Assembly: GCA_054601695.1 (NCBI GenBank)
Contig: BAAHQB010000001.1
Coordinates: 1,922,001 to 1,986,000 of the forward strand
DNA: 64,000 nt
Direction: 5' to 3'
DNA from: Amorphochlora amoebiformis
Taxonomy: Eukaryota > Cercozoa > Chlorarachniophyceae
Under the pieces are notes generated by a model. That model was not told the DNA's origin and made no database searches. It saw only the letters and a program-made list of their open reading frames with translations. Positions 1-14,605 of this stretch are shown in pieces. The position numbers and the translations under genes were made by a program. How positions within the stretch are numbered: position 1 is the first letter of the stretch; every line of letters begins with the position of its first letter.

Positions 1-179
1 AGACAGAGAGTGATAGGGAGAGAAAGAGAAAGAGAGATATAGAGAAGAGTGAGAGAGAAAGGAAGGGAGGGAGAGGGAGAGAGGGAGAAGAGAGGGAGAG
101 GGAGAGAGAAAGAGAGGGAGAGAGGGAGAGGGAGAGAGAAAGAGAGGGAGAGAGGGAGAGAGAAAGAGAGGGAGAGAGG

Positions 180-213
<34 letters not shown>

Positions 214-230
214 ACGGGAGTCGCTCCTTG
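1..230 (+). repeat. (GA)n/GAGGGAGA low-complexity array
   Basis: Nearly pure purine sequence of GAGAGAAAGAGAGGGAGAGA-type units. A matching (GA)n array closes the window at its right end. The reading frames it opens (Arg/Glu/Gly repeats) are not credible genes. Confidence 0.95.
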
Positions 231-405
231 GAAGCTAATTATGAGGCCGTTTCACCTAAGCTAGACATCTCAATTAGCCTTTCCTTACCTAGCAACCTAT
301 AACCCTTAGGCGGAAGGCAAGTGATGCTGGTAAACTAAATATACATGTATTTATGTGTTTTTTAAATAATTAATTCATTGGCATCGTGCTGTGTATTTTT
401 ACATG

Positions 406-469
<64 letters not shown>

Positions 470-771
470 ATATATATATATATATGTACATAACATCCAC
501 ATAGACACATATGTATATTTGATGTTTTAATACTATATGTATATTATATGTATTTGTGCATACATACATATTATATTTAAATATATATATATATATATAT
601 ATACATACATACATACATATTTAAATATATATATATATACATATACATATATATATATATATATGTATGCATAAATTACTAAACGTATGTAAATTTATTT
701 TGTACATATAATATATATGTATATATACCCGAACCCTAGTCCTAACAGTCTGATCCTACCCTAACCCCAAG
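231..771. other. Gap before gene A exon: short unique stretch then TA arrays
   Basis: Positions 231-330 are unique sequence that could hold an exon (a phase-0 reading QPITLRRKASDA ends at a GTAAAC donor near 331), but I cannot confirm it. From about 405 to 730 there are (TA)n arrays with TACATACA interruptions. Confidence 0.4.
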
Positions 772-1063
772 GGTCGTGTGGAGCTCTATGAAAGCCCTGG
801 AGACGCCCCTGAGATCCTCGAGGAAGCCCTGGATGCTCTCTTGGGAAATCTAGCAGGTAGTAACGGGAGAAACGCAGATGTAGGGAAGAGGTTACGTTCG
901 TTAGGCTGTGTTTATGCGTGTACGTATGCAAATATATATGTGTGTATATGTGTGTATATATATATGTATTTATGTATATATATGTGTATAAGTATATATG
1001 TTTGTGTGTAAAAGGACTTATGCCTGCACATTAACTTGTGCATCGTGTACGTGTACATATATC

Positions 1064-1120
<57 letters not shown>

Positions 1121-1205
1121 GTATATATTTGTGTTGTGTAAGTTACATGTATGTATATATATATATATGTATATATATATATACACATATATATATATGA
1201 TATAT

Positions 1206-1241
<36 letters not shown>

Positions 1242-2402
1242 GATAATATATATATATACATATAAACATATATATAAACACACATATATATACATACACA
1301 AAGAAACGTATTAACACATAAAGGTCTCTTCCCTGGGTGCTGCATCCAAACCCTCCTTCAATTTACGCCCTCTCTTGGTAAAATAGTCCTAACCCTAACT
1401 CCAATCCTTTCTGAGCCTTTCTGAGCCCAATTCTTTCTGAGCCTTACCAACCAACTTCCAAGAGATAGACTGGAATAGAGATAGAGAGAGCGATGGAGAG
1501 CAGCAGGGAGATAAGAGACCGAGAGTGTTAGCATTCACTCTCACATATAAGGAAGCTATGATACAACACATACGCATCTTGGTATCATTCCAACTCTCCC
1601 TCTTTCTAATTCATACCAACCGGAATCCTAACGTTAAAACTCTTTCTTATGGCTCTTTCAATATTCAGCCGAAGCCTAATCCTAACCCAATCCGTTTACA
1701 GCTACACCGTCGCTCATGTACTCCGCGCTCAAGCGCTTAGCAGCCTCTCGCAACTTCTCCCTAAATGTTCAACCAATCCCGGGATTCACTGCGGAATCCC
1801 GAGGGCAATCTCCGGGGGACTCTGGGGAGACCTCGGGGGTGCACGGTTGGGATTTGGCGGTTCTTGCACCGGTGAAATCAGTTATATATGAGTTGATTGC
1901 ATGGCTGTATATTCTGTGTTTATGTATGTATGTATTTATGTATGTATAGATGTATGTATATTTATATATGAATATCTATATCTATATATATATATATAGG
2001 TAGGTAGATACATATGTATGTACCCATACATATATATATATATAAATAATATATATATATATATATTATATATATATATATATGTATATGTATGAATATA
2101 TATATATATAAATATATACATACATATATCTATATATATATATTATATACATATATATATATATATGTACATGAATATATTATTATTTTTATTACTATAT
2201 ATATATATATATATATACACCTAATACATGTAATCTAGTAAATACATTCAAGGCATGCATATATATATATATATATATAATTATATTTTTATATATATTA
2301 TATATATATTACATATACTATATATATATATATATATATTTATAAATGTATATAACATATATATATATATGTATATGTGTGTATTTTTACATATGTAACA
2401 TA

Positions 2403-2438
<36 letters not shown>

Positions 2439-2677
2439 TATATACATATATATATATATATATGTATAATAGTATACATAATATATAGATGGGAAAGGAG
2501 ACGGGGAGAGCATTTGGAGGAGGATTGGAGCTTCCTGTGAAAGGTGGTGAGGTTACGATACGTCAAGCAGAGTCAGCTGGAGGTCCAGTTTATTTGTGCG
2601 TATATTATTGATTTAGATATAGATATACATGTACCTATTTGCATATTTAAAATGTGTACATATACATATATGTGCAG

Positions 2678-2737
<60 letters not shown>

Positions 2738-2787
2738 ATATATACATATACATATATGAACACAGAGCATGTGTAACATTCATATAT

Positions 2788-2821
<34 letters not shown>

Positions 2822-2822
2822 G

Positions 2823-2873
<51 letters not shown>

Positions 2874-2879
2874 CATATG

Positions 2880-2915
<36 letters not shown>

Positions 2916-4048
2916 CATAATACACATATACAAAATACGCTCCAGCCTTATTTACAACATGTTTACACCCAGCTGCACATGTGTTTACAACCCGCAAATC
3001 CCAATGTAAACGTATACACGGCGTTTGTCATGCTATCACAGCCCACAAACCCCACCGAACAAACTTATACGGCCCGGAATCTCTACATTCTCAACGCCAT
3101 GTACTGGTCATATCCAACGGATATCCTTTCCTTCCCCCTCGATTAAGTCGGGAAACAGGGCGAACACGCATACTCCATGCGAATACATACATCAAACTGT
3201 GCGAAAACACACATATACCATGCGAAAACAGACATATACCATGCGAAAACAGACATATACCAACATATACCTTACGAACACACACAAAAAACCTTCGTAT
3301 CCACGCACACACACAACACAAACACACAACACAAACACAAACACACACACAAAGACAAACACACACACATATCCAACTAGGTGGCATCCTGTATGCAGAC
3401 GTACACGAGGCCGGAATCGTCGCCCCAGAAGCGGTCCTGGAGCTGACATTAACACCAGTGTTAGCATCAAGAAATACAACAACGATCTTTCTATATTCTG
3501 TTTCACCCTCGCCTCTCTCTCTCCCTCGCTCTCTCTCTCCCTCGCTCTCTCTCTTCCTCGCTCTCTCACTTCCTCGCTCTCTCTATTCCTTGTCTTTTTA
3601 TTCCTCGCTCTCTCTCCCTCGCTCTCTCTATTCCTCGCTCTCTCTCCCTCGCGCTCTCTCTCTCTCTCTCTCCGTCGCTCGCTCTCCCTCGCTCGCTCTT
3701 CGCTCTCTTCCCCCCCCCGCTCGCTCTCTTTCCCCCCCCCCACTCTCTCTCCCTCGCGCTCTCTCTCCCTCGCTCTCTCCCCCCCCCCACACTCTCTCTC
3801 CCTCGCTCTCTCCCCCCCTCGCGCTCTCTCTCTCCCTCGCTCTCCCTCAACGATCTAACCCTAGGGCCGTCTGATTTTTCATGAAAGAGGGCTCGATCAG
3901 CCTGTAAGGATTGCCTTTCTACATGTCAAAGCGTCTCATCGGAACAAGAAGGTGTTCCTGGGGTTGGGGTTAGGGCAAGGTCAGGGTGGGTCGGGTTAGG
4001 GTTATTAGGGGTCAGGTTGCTTAGGATTCGGGCTGGGGCTGGGTTTCG

Positions 4049-4109
<61 letters not shown>

Positions 4110-4407
4110 TACTTATATGTATTTACTAGATATGTACATTACATATAGAAATATATATATATATATATAAAATATATATATATATATATATAGTATATAT
4201 ATAAAAATAACATACATACATATATATATACATATTTTGTATGAATTATTAGGAGTTGGGTAGTTGATTTTGGCGTGGATATGTGTATATATGTATTTAT
4301 TTGTATGTATTTACACATATTATATATATATATATATATATATATCTGTTTATGTTTTCATATTAAATATATGTATTCATGTATATATATATATATATAT
4401 ATGTATG

Positions 4408-4438
<31 letters not shown>

Positions 4439-5836
4439 TAAACAACCATGAAAACGTATTTATTTTATACATACACATACACATAAATTCGAAACATGAA
4501 ATACACATATAAATATACATGTTCAACATAATAAAAATATTATATATATGTATATAAATATACATATATTCATAGATATGTATATATATATATATATGTC
4601 ATACACAAGACGTCATACCAATCTCATGCACAATATACCCATTTTTATACATAAACTCATGTACACATCCATATATCATTCAGATAGCCACAGCTCTGTT
4701 AGACCACCTCAAAGGCTGTCTGTTTCCCGAACGAGACATACAGGCAAACAAATCCAACCTTAACCTGATCCGAACTCTAATCCCAACCCCAAAAAATCGA
4801 ATTCAAATCTTGAAATATAATTCCAACCCTAACCCAACCCCTAACCCTATCCTAACCCCAGTTGCAACCCTAACCCGACGCCTCCTTCACCTAAACCCTG
4901 GCTGCAATCCACATCTGATCTCTAACCCTAATCCTAACCCCAGCAGCCAATCCCGAACCCTAACCCTAATCCCTATCTGAATCACTAACCCTAATTCTAA
5001 CCCTAGCTGCAATCCTAACCATATCCCTGACTACAACCCTAAGGAAAAAAAAGTCGGAACATTTTACAACTCTACTTTGCGAATCCTACTTTTTTAATCT
5101 CATCTCAGCTGCCAAAACTCAATAACTAAACCGTGATGCCTAGCCCTAATTAATTACAACCTAACGTGATAACGAACCCACTCCAAACCGTAGTTGCAAT
5201 CCTAACCATATCAAAAAACAGCAACCCTAACCTGATCCTACTCGTAACCTCTAATCCTAGCTGCAACCCTACTTCAATCACTAACCCTAATTATAACCCT
5301 GGTTGCAATCCTAAACACAGTATTACTTTCCCTATTCCTAAACCCTAGCCTAATCCTAATCTAATGAATTATTTTAGGTAATTTTCCAGTCGGCTCGGCA
5401 CGAAATACCGCAAGCCTGGGCGACATTTAAATCCTTCGTAAGGGAGAGGGATGGGGAGGGTTTCATATCATTTTGAGTGTATTGTTGTTTGATATGCTGT
5501 ATGTGTTAATATTATGAATGTATATATATATATACATATATATATATATGTACTTTAGTATGTATGGATATGTAAATATCGTATGTATAATATATATATA
5601 TATATATAAATATACACGTATGTTCGCGTGGTATATCCACAGATATCTACATGATACATGTACACATATATACATAATAAATTTAAAATATAAAGATATC
5701 TAAATATAGATAACCCTAAGTCGTAACCGACAGGCTGTACGCCATAGCCTCGCGTGTTATAAGTACCCGACAACCCCTCAATCCGTGGTAAGTAACATAT
5801 ATATATATATGTATACATATATATATATACATATAC

Positions 5837-5871
<35 letters not shown>

Positions 5872-6252
5872 TAAGTATGTATACCTGTATCTATACAGGT
5901 TTATACACACACAACCACATATTATATATATATATATATATACCCATCAGCATACTCTCAAGGGTATGTAACATAGTTACCGTAAACAGCATAGGTACCA
6001 ATGTATACAATAGAAACTCACCTATATGTATACATATATATATATAATTTAGGATATTCTTCGAGATCCGGAATCCCGGGATTATCAGCCGGGAAGCTTT
6101 GAGATCTTGCACTTTGGGGCTCGCCGCGATAATAAAACTGTAAAAAAAATCTTATTATGACCTATTAAATATACAATATTTTTTATCAATCAATGTAGAT
6201 GTATATTGTATTACTTTTTGTGTGTGGAAATATGTGTATGTATATGGATACA

Positions 6253-6296
<44 letters not shown>

Positions 6297-6381
6297 CATT
6301 ATAATATACCTAATATTCAGAGATATATGTAATATAATATATATCTTACGTAATACAAATGAACACATTTGTATACGTATT

Positions 6382-6430
<49 letters not shown>

Positions 6431-6528
6431 AAAATGACTATCAGACCCAGCCATGGCAACCCCTTTTACCCCCTACGATTGCTGCATTCAACTCAACCCA
6501 TACCCTTATCAAGGTAATAAATACATAA

Positions 6529-6560
<32 letters not shown>

Positions 6561-6579
6561 GTATATGTATATGTGTACG

Positions 6580-6616
<37 letters not shown>

Positions 6617-6621
6617 CCTCC

Positions 6622-6664
<43 letters not shown>

Positions 6665-7081
6665 GTATACGTATATATATATATGTATGTCCTCCATCTC
6701 TCAGTCCTCTCTCACTCTCTACCTCTCTCTCCCATTGTATGTCTCCTCTCTCTCTCATTAATGTAACCTCTCTCTCTCTCTCTCTCATTTATGTATCATC
6801 TCTCTCTCTCTCTCCGGTTCTATCTCTCCTCTCTCTCTTTCTCTCTGATTGTATGTCTCCCCTCTCTCTCTTCTCTCTCTCTCTCTCTCCCTCATTGTAT
6901 GTATCCTCTATCTCTCTCCCCCTTTTTATCTGTCCTCTCTCTCTCTCTCTCATTGTATCTCTCCTCTCTCTCTCTCTCCTCTCTCTCTCTCTCCTCTCTC
7001 TCTCTCTCCTCTCTCTCTCTCTCCTCTCTTTCTCTCTCCTCTCTCTCTCTCTCCTCTCTCTCTCTCTCCTCTCTCTCTCTC

Positions 7082-7136
<55 letters not shown>

Positions 7137-7693
7137 ATTGTATCTCTCCTCTCTCTCTCTCTCCTCTCTCTCTCTCTCCTCTCTCTCTCTCTCCTCTCTC
7201 TCTCTCATTGTATGTATCCTCCATCTCTCTTTCGCATTGTATCTCTTCTCTCTCTCTTTCTCTCTCTCATTGTATGTCGAGGAGACATACAAGGGGGAGA
7301 GAGAGAGAGAGAGAGAAAGAGAGGAGACATACAATGGGAGAGAGAGATAGATGAACCATACAATGGGAGAGAGAGAGAGATGGAGGAGACATACAAGGAG
7401 AGAGGGGGAGAGAGAGAGGGGAGAGAGAGAGAGAGGAGAGATACAATGAGAGAGAGAAAGATAGAGAGGACAGATGCAATGGGGGAGAGAAGATAGATGA
7501 CACATATAATGGGAAGGAGGAGACATACAATGAGAGAGAGAGTGAGGAGACATCTCCCATTGTATGCCTCCTCTCTCTCTCTCTCTCCCACATTTTATGT
7601 GTCCTCTCTCTCTATCTCTCTCTCTCTCAATCTCCATCTCTTTTCATCTCTCTCCTCTCTAAATCTTAATATGTCTTCATCTCTGTCTCTTTT

Positions 7694-7740
<47 letters not shown>

Positions 7741-8190
7741 CCTATATAATATAAATATATATATATATAGAATCACTGACTTAGAGAAGGCGAGAATAAA
7801 TGGAACCCTTTCTTAAGAATAACATACATGCAAAAAATACACTGTCAGCATGAGTATATACGTAAATAATGAAAGTATAATACCAATACAAAAACATATG
7901 TACACATACCTATATTATATATATATATATACATATGTATACATATATATCCACCCCTCCCCCCCAGGAATTCTCCCGTCTCCTCCACCCCCGCCCACCA
8001 AAACCCTCAAAATCACCCAAATCCCTCCAAATTCTCCCCTTCCCCCCAGTGGTCCGGTTAAATCCTTCTCAGATCCCCAAGCTTCGGAACACAATCCAGC
8101 AGTTTACGAGGCACGTGGCAAGGGTGGACAGAATTCGGGGTCGGAACCCAGAGATAGGTTCCGAGGGGTGCCTGGGGGCGCATCCTGTGG
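772..8190 (+). CDS. Gene A: unrecognised multi-exon protein, 5' partial
   Basis: I do not recognise the product. Exons with phase-consistent GT-AG borders are 772-856, 1324-1377, 1702-1871, 2489-2582, 3042-3146, 3381-3499, 3865-3951, 4684-4743, 5390-5437, 5734-5787, 6053-6139, 6445-6513 and one starting at 8073 whose end is unclear (about 8190). The first three join in phase 1, the exons from 3865 to 6513 all in phase 0. Readable segments include [17 protein letters not shown] (exon 5), [20 protein letters not shown] (exon 6), [20 protein letters not shown] (exon 7) and [20 protein letters not shown] (exon 11). No signal peptide or membrane segment is visible in the part seen. The exon at 4684-4743 appears to use a GC donor. 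The real start probably lies left of 772; a weak upstream exon at about 292-330 is possible. The C-terminal exon runs into G-rich sequence and I could not fix its donor or stop. Confidence 0.6.
3174..3270 (+). repeat. Tandem repeat of about 21 bp (CATGCGAAAACAGACATATAC)
   Basis: Four diverged copies of a CATGCGAAAACACACATATAC-like unit stand in tandem in an intron of gene A, followed by an ACACACAAAC-rich stretch to about 3372. Confidence 0.8.
3505..3850 (+). repeat. CT-rich minisatellite (CTCGCTCTCTCTCC units)
   Basis: Pyrimidine-only sequence of CCCTCGCTCTCTCT-type units with several runs of eight or nine C. It fills the intron between the gene A exons ending at 3499 and starting at 3865. 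Confidence 0.9.
4744..5360 (+). repeat. Degenerate CCCTAA-type telomere-like array
   Basis: Many AACCCTAA words mixed with AACCCCAG and CTGCAATCC, clearly decayed compared with the perfect arrays near 19.9 and 21.6 kb. It forms an intron of gene A. Confidence 0.85.
6699..7690. repeat. Large CT / GA / CT array with inverted units
   Basis: 6699-7276 is (CT)n with a 14-bp higher-order unit TCTCTCTCTCCTC and the word CTCATTGTATGT. 7290-7545 is the opposite strand version (GAGAGA with ACATACAATGGGAGAG). 7560-7690 returns to CT. The inversion allows a very long hairpin. It lies in the intron before the last gene A exon. Confidence 0.93.
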
Positions 8191-8199
8191 GGGGGGGGT

Positions 8200-8548
8200 T
8201 GGGGAAGGGGGAGAGTGAGGAAAGCGTGGATGTTATTGGTAGGGTCTCAGGGTGTTGTGAGCTTTTGGGTGGGGTTGGGTTTGTGTGTGTGTGTGTGTGT
8301 GTTGTGTGTCTGCGTGTTGTGTGTGTTGTGTGATGTTGTGTTCAGGTGGATGTTTATGGAAATGTGTATATATGTGTATATATATATATATATATATGTA
8401 TAAATACATGTATATATAAATATTATAACAAAACAGTCATCAACCCCCAACTCGATCCGGAGACCAAGCCTTAACCCTAACCCTAACCCTAACCCTAACC
8501 CTAACCCGAGCCAAACCCGAGCCATAACTCTTAACCCTGTCAAACCCC

Positions 8549-8606
<58 letters not shown>

Positions 8607-8697
8607 GTACAAATATGAGTGCGGGTTACATAAATGTATCACTTGTATTAATATGCATGGAGACTAAGTAAAATGCTTATTTACCACATTTACATGT

Positions 8698-8741
<44 letters not shown>

Positions 8742-8792
8742 AATATATATATTATTTAGAAAACCTAAGAAAGAAAATATATGCATATGTGT

Positions 8793-8824
<32 letters not shown>

Positions 8825-9067
8825 GATATATTCGTTAATTATATAGGAATGGTTGAAGTTGACGTGGCTGGGGTGTTTCGGTGAGGCAATATATGTCAAG
8901 TTTATATGTTACATATTATGTACGTCACGTAAATAAATTTATATATATGTATATATATATATATATACATATGTGAAAATATATACAGCTAAGTAGCTTT
9001 ATATTCATACATGTATATAAGTAAATGTATGTAGGTACATGTACAAATATTATATTTATATATATAT

Positions 9068-9101
<34 letters not shown>

Positions 9102-9143
9102 TATATATATGTATAAATGTAAATGTACATCTGTACATTTATT

Positions 9144-9190
<47 letters not shown>

Positions 9191-9275
9191 TACATATATA
9201 TACACATATATATATATTTACATATCTCTTTATTTATAAATATCTATTTCTATGCGCACAAGTTAGGATTATAGT

Positions 9276-9318
<43 letters not shown>

Positions 9319-9390
9319 GTATCGTGCATAACATGTACAAAAATACACACTTGTGTACATAAATATAAACAATATATTACATACATGAAA

Positions 9391-9421
<31 letters not shown>

Positions 9422-9497
9422 ATATATATATATATAATATATATGTATGTATATACATATGTATATGTGTGTGTATATGTATATATATATATATACC

Positions 9498-9536
<39 letters not shown>

Positions 9537-10400
9537 ATAAATATATATATATATATATATAAATTTGATATGTATAACATATAATATTATGTGTGTAAGA
9601 TATTTACATGCATATTTATATGTAGATATATAAATATATGAGAGTGTGTATGTGTGTATTTATATATGTGTATGTGTGTGTGTGTATATGTACACAAATA
9701 TACAAAAGAAGACATAGTATATACCAGACATATTGAAATATAAATTCAGAATGTTCTTGGAGCGTACCCTTTCCGCCCTTGGATACTACTGATCGATGGC
9801 GGAGTTTAACGCATTGAAAAGAAAAAACTTTACTATCATCATGTATTCGTGTACAATCGTACTCACTAGTATAGCTACGGAATGCACATGGACTACGCAG
9901 ATTACAAGCAGTACTATGCTAGTATGATAGGCTAATAGAAGACAAGAATCATGATCAATTATCTAGATTATAGATAACTTCAATAGGAAAAATAATATAA
10001 TTCCCGGGTTATCCCTAAATAGCTAGTTGCAATTGATATATGTCTAGATGAAGATAATACAAATGATTCTGCTAGCTAGTTCTGCTAGTTCTAGTATATA
10101 CTAAACTTGGTAAAGTCTAGAAACTAGAACTCTAGACCTAGAATGTCTAGATAGTCGGGTTGACTTCTACTGATTTTCATAAATTTCAATTGGAGTCATA
10201 ATCTGGATGATATAACGACTAGGCTGGACTTTCTGACTCAAACCTTCAGGCTGGGTACATTGCTAAGTGAACTTACTGTTATTTTAAGGCTGGCACTCTC
10301 AGATTTACTTACAAGATATACTAGATATAGTTGTTATTGTTACATCCCAATCGGCTCCCCCATCATATCCTCTTTCATCATCCTCTCAACCTAATCACAG
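8200..10400. other. Non-coding stretch between genes A and B
   Basis: The stretch holds a (GT)n run at 8281-8330, a perfect (AACCCT)n array at 8470-8508, many (TA)n arrays up to about 9710, and then a CTAG-rich island from 9740 to about 10400. I see no exon in it. Confidence 0.6.
9740..10400. other. CTAG-rich island without microsatellites, copy 1
   Basis: About 660 bp of unique-looking, 60-65% AT sequence with around 17 CTAG words by hand count, where two or three would be expected. It has no long frame and no (TA)n. The same character recurs at 27905-28760 and 59430-60090. It may be decayed mobile or foreign DNA. Confidence 0.5.
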
Positions 10401-10761
10401 TACATGTATATTTATATAAAATAAAGTGAAGACATAACATTGTACTTGATGTTCTATGCATAAATGAGCATAGTTATTAATATGCACGTTGAACATGTGC
10501 ACATAACATACGTGTAGATAAATGCAACACATACCAGTATATATATGTGTATACATATGTACATATATACACATATATATATATATATATGTTTATTTTC
10601 GTTTGCATTCACCAACTGGATACTATGCATACATACTATATATTTATAGATATATATCTGAATCATATGATTATATCTTATATACATGTACGTAAACATC
10701 TTTAAACGTATATATACCTATAAATCTGTATGTATGTGTATATATTTGTGTATATGTATAT

Positions 10762-10809
<48 letters not shown>

Positions 10810-10810
<1 letters not shown>

Positions 10811-11217
10811 AGTTGAGGAGGCCCATATAGATACATAGCATACTGCCCCTTGTTGGGGCAGTAGATGATACATTCCGAGGGTGAGGCCTCTCCCTTGTAA
10901 CACGGCACGTGGAGAACCTAATCGCATATATACGTTTACATATACATATGCAAATATATAAATACACGTATATACTGTATAAACTTATCACATAAACTTT
11001 CAAATAAAACTTTGTGTGCATGTGCTTGTTAGCAAGAGCAGCTACATACATACAGAGGTTTTGTTCAATTAGAGAAGAAAGAAAGGAGGAAAGAGCGAAA
11101 AAGAGGTGGTGATCGGGGCGGCAGGATGAGGGGGAGGGGAGGGGAGGGGAGGGCGACTATAAGACTTAACAGAGAGGGATCCATATATTTATACATCAAA
11201 TTATTAAGGGTGTATAT

Positions 11218-11254
<37 letters not shown>

Positions 11255-11369
11255 GTGTATATATACATAGGGTGTGAGAGAGATCATATGTTCACTGTAT
11301 TTTGGATATTATATGTATGAGATAATGGATATATATACCCATGTTGATATATATAAATATTTGTAAATT

Positions 11370-11402
<33 letters not shown>

Positions 11403-12140
11403 TATATATATATAAATATATATATATGTATATAAGTGTATGAGTGCATATGTACATCCTCTATGTACCTACATGCATACTTACTTTTCTACATGCATGT
11501 ATGTACACACATATTGTATTACATGTTACATAGGATAAATATATATATATGCATTTACACACACATATATATATATATATGTTATGCATTGTATTTTCTT
11601 TATATATTGTTTTCACAACAGGTATAATGTACGTTCTTTATTAGACCTGTCGCGAGCCTGGGAGAACGAGATCGTCGTAGAATGTTGTCCTATACATATG
11701 TATTATATATATGTACATACATATATATATACATATACATATATATATATATATACATATATATTATATATATTCTGTCGAGGTAGTATCCGAGGCATAT
11801 GCAAATATCCAACACATGCATATATACATATTACATCAAAAGCCACAACACAAAAACCTTTATATACACCTATACAGATATAGATACATATATAACGATG
11901 TATATATTGATATGTAAATGTATAACATCGAACATACCAGTTGGTGATAATGGAGATATTGGAAAATCTAACAGTCTGCAGTATGCTTGGAGTAGGTGTC
12001 TTTGGAATGGCAGATCTCTGCAGGCTGTTCACAGACTTTCTGATAAGCTCAGGGGTCTGATTCACAATTAGATTTGTTTTCTACGTTCTCTTGTGTATTT
12101 ACTCGCAATTAGTTTATATATGCAATATATATGTATATAC

Positions 12141-12174
<34 letters not shown>

Positions 12175-12238
12175 ATATATATACGTATATATCAAATGTA
12201 AATATGTATGTATACATACATTATATGTATATTCATAT

Positions 12239-12271
<33 letters not shown>

Positions 12272-12797
12272 TTATATATACATTAACAAATATATATATA
12301 TATGTATATGTAAAAAGATTTAATTTTGCTACATGTAAAGCCATGTATATATAATATATGTATCGCATGCACACATAGATAATATATAAATATATTCCAT
12401 AGATAATATCTAAATATATTCCATAGATAATATATAAATATATTCCATACCTGGTAATCGGGCTTAAAGTAGTTGATGACAGTCTGATAGTTACCGGCGT
12501 AAGTCTCGTCGACTAGGGAGACACGATTGCGAAGGTTTAGGGCCTGGAGTATATTGTACATATAAATATATATATATATATATTGGGTATATTATATACA
12601 TAAATATATATGCATAATTTGCATGTATATATGTATATATATGTATAGATATATATATATATATCTGTATACATATGTAAAAATATATACATACATGTGT
12701 GTGTAATATATACATACATATATATATATATATATATTTATATAATATTAAATATATACATGTATGTAAAAATGTACATATAATATATTTATGCATA

Positions 12798-12830
<33 letters not shown>

Positions 12831-12952
12831 TAATCATGAACAATATATATATACATATATATTATGTACACATACGTACATATAATATATATATATATAT
12901 GTATATATTGTAATATATGTGTCCGTATATATGCGTGCATGTGAAAAGATGC

Positions 12953-12993
<41 letters not shown>

Positions 12994-13098
12994 CATGTGT
13001 ATATTTATACATATATATATATGTATATATATATATATATGCATACATATGTAATATATATATATATATATATATCCTTATATTTTAAGAATGTCAAC

Positions 13099-13137
<39 letters not shown>

Positions 13138-13238
13138 AATGTATATATTTATATATCATTTTGTGCAGATAATATACAAACATGTATATATATATATATA
13201 TATATGTAGATAATACATACATCTATATAATACATACA

Positions 13239-13275
<37 letters not shown>

Positions 13276-13726
13276 TGCATATTATATTTGTAAATAATAG
13301 AGATGTATGTAATATGTTGCATGTGAACGAAGTGCATACCATAATTCCCACATCCGCTTTAGCGATCTTCAGAAACGCTGACGTGATTACATCATTCGTA
13401 GATACGAACGGAATTGAAGTTCTTCCTGTGTTTGCAATTTGATATGTATAATATCTAATATATATGTATATATATATAATATCATATATTTACGTATATA
13501 TTTATACCTTTATATATACATTACATAAAAAATGTAGAATATAAAAATATAATATATATATATATATATTGTGTCTGTTTACTGTAAGTTCAAGTTCATT
13601 ATACATACACATATACATATGTATATATTTTCATGTGTATGCTTAATATTACTCTGTAGAGGTGTCTATGTGTTCGTGTGTGCACATCTTTAGGTATTTC
13701 TAATACATGTATAAAACATATATATA

Positions 13727-13760
<34 letters not shown>

Positions 13761-13818
13761 CTACATATATACACTTATCTATATATTTCATATATACTCA
13801 CACAACACGCATATGTAC

Positions 13819-13856
<38 letters not shown>

Positions 13857-14564
13857 TTGTATGTATATATGTATATATATATGTACATATACATATAAAT
13901 ATCTATATATCTATATATATCTATATATATATTTATAATGATAATAAATGTGTGGTTCCTACGCATTTATATGTGTATACTGTATACACATATATATATA
14001 TATATATGTATATATCTGCATGTATATACACATATATAATACATCTGAATATGTGCTACGTACACAAAACTATCCACCTTCCCGAAACGCAGCCTTGTGC
14101 TTCTCCTTCTGTCTCTTAACCCACTCTAAATTTACGAATGCGCACGCCTTGGCCACCGGAGCCTCTCCGAACAGAAATGCTTTCGCTTTCGTCTGGTTTG
14201 GGAGAAGCATTAGGATTGAAGTTTTCGGTATGATAGGCATAGGCTTAGGTCTGCCGCTTAGACAAGAGATCACACAAGAGCTTGCGGAAGAGAAGATTTA
14301 CACAAGAGAAATTTTAGACAATATTTTGTGAAAGATAAAATTTACAAGAGTAAGGGATGCTTTAGGAATTCGCAGAGTTCTGGGAAAGTGAGGAAGGGTG
14401 GTTTGTAACCATGATAAAGCTGAGAAGGACACCGGTGTTTTCGAAGAGTGCGAATCCCTCGCCTTTGCCTACTGACAAAGTTATATATTTAAATATATAT
14501 ATATATATATGTATATATTACATATATATATATACACATATATACACATATATATATATATATA

Positions 14565-14605
<41 letters not shown>

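Noticed and set aside
399-614. Numerous frames coding Tyr-Ile repeats across the window
   Set aside because: They are translations of (TA)n microsatellites with TACA/TGTA interruptions, occur in several frames and both strands at once, and end at random.
3174-3270. CRISPR-like array
   Set aside because: The 21-bp units are directly tandem without unique spacers.
2981-3874. 297-codon plus-strand frame as one exon
   Set aside because: Only its first part (to 3146) is phase-compatible with neighbouring exons; the rest crosses ACACAC and CTCGCTCT repeats. I used spliced exons 3042-3146 and 3381-3499 instead.
6789-7637. 282-codon Arg/Glu frame and overlapping Ser/Leu frames
   Set aside because: They are the three frames of the CT/GA array; composition is fixed by the repeat and there is no start context or domain.
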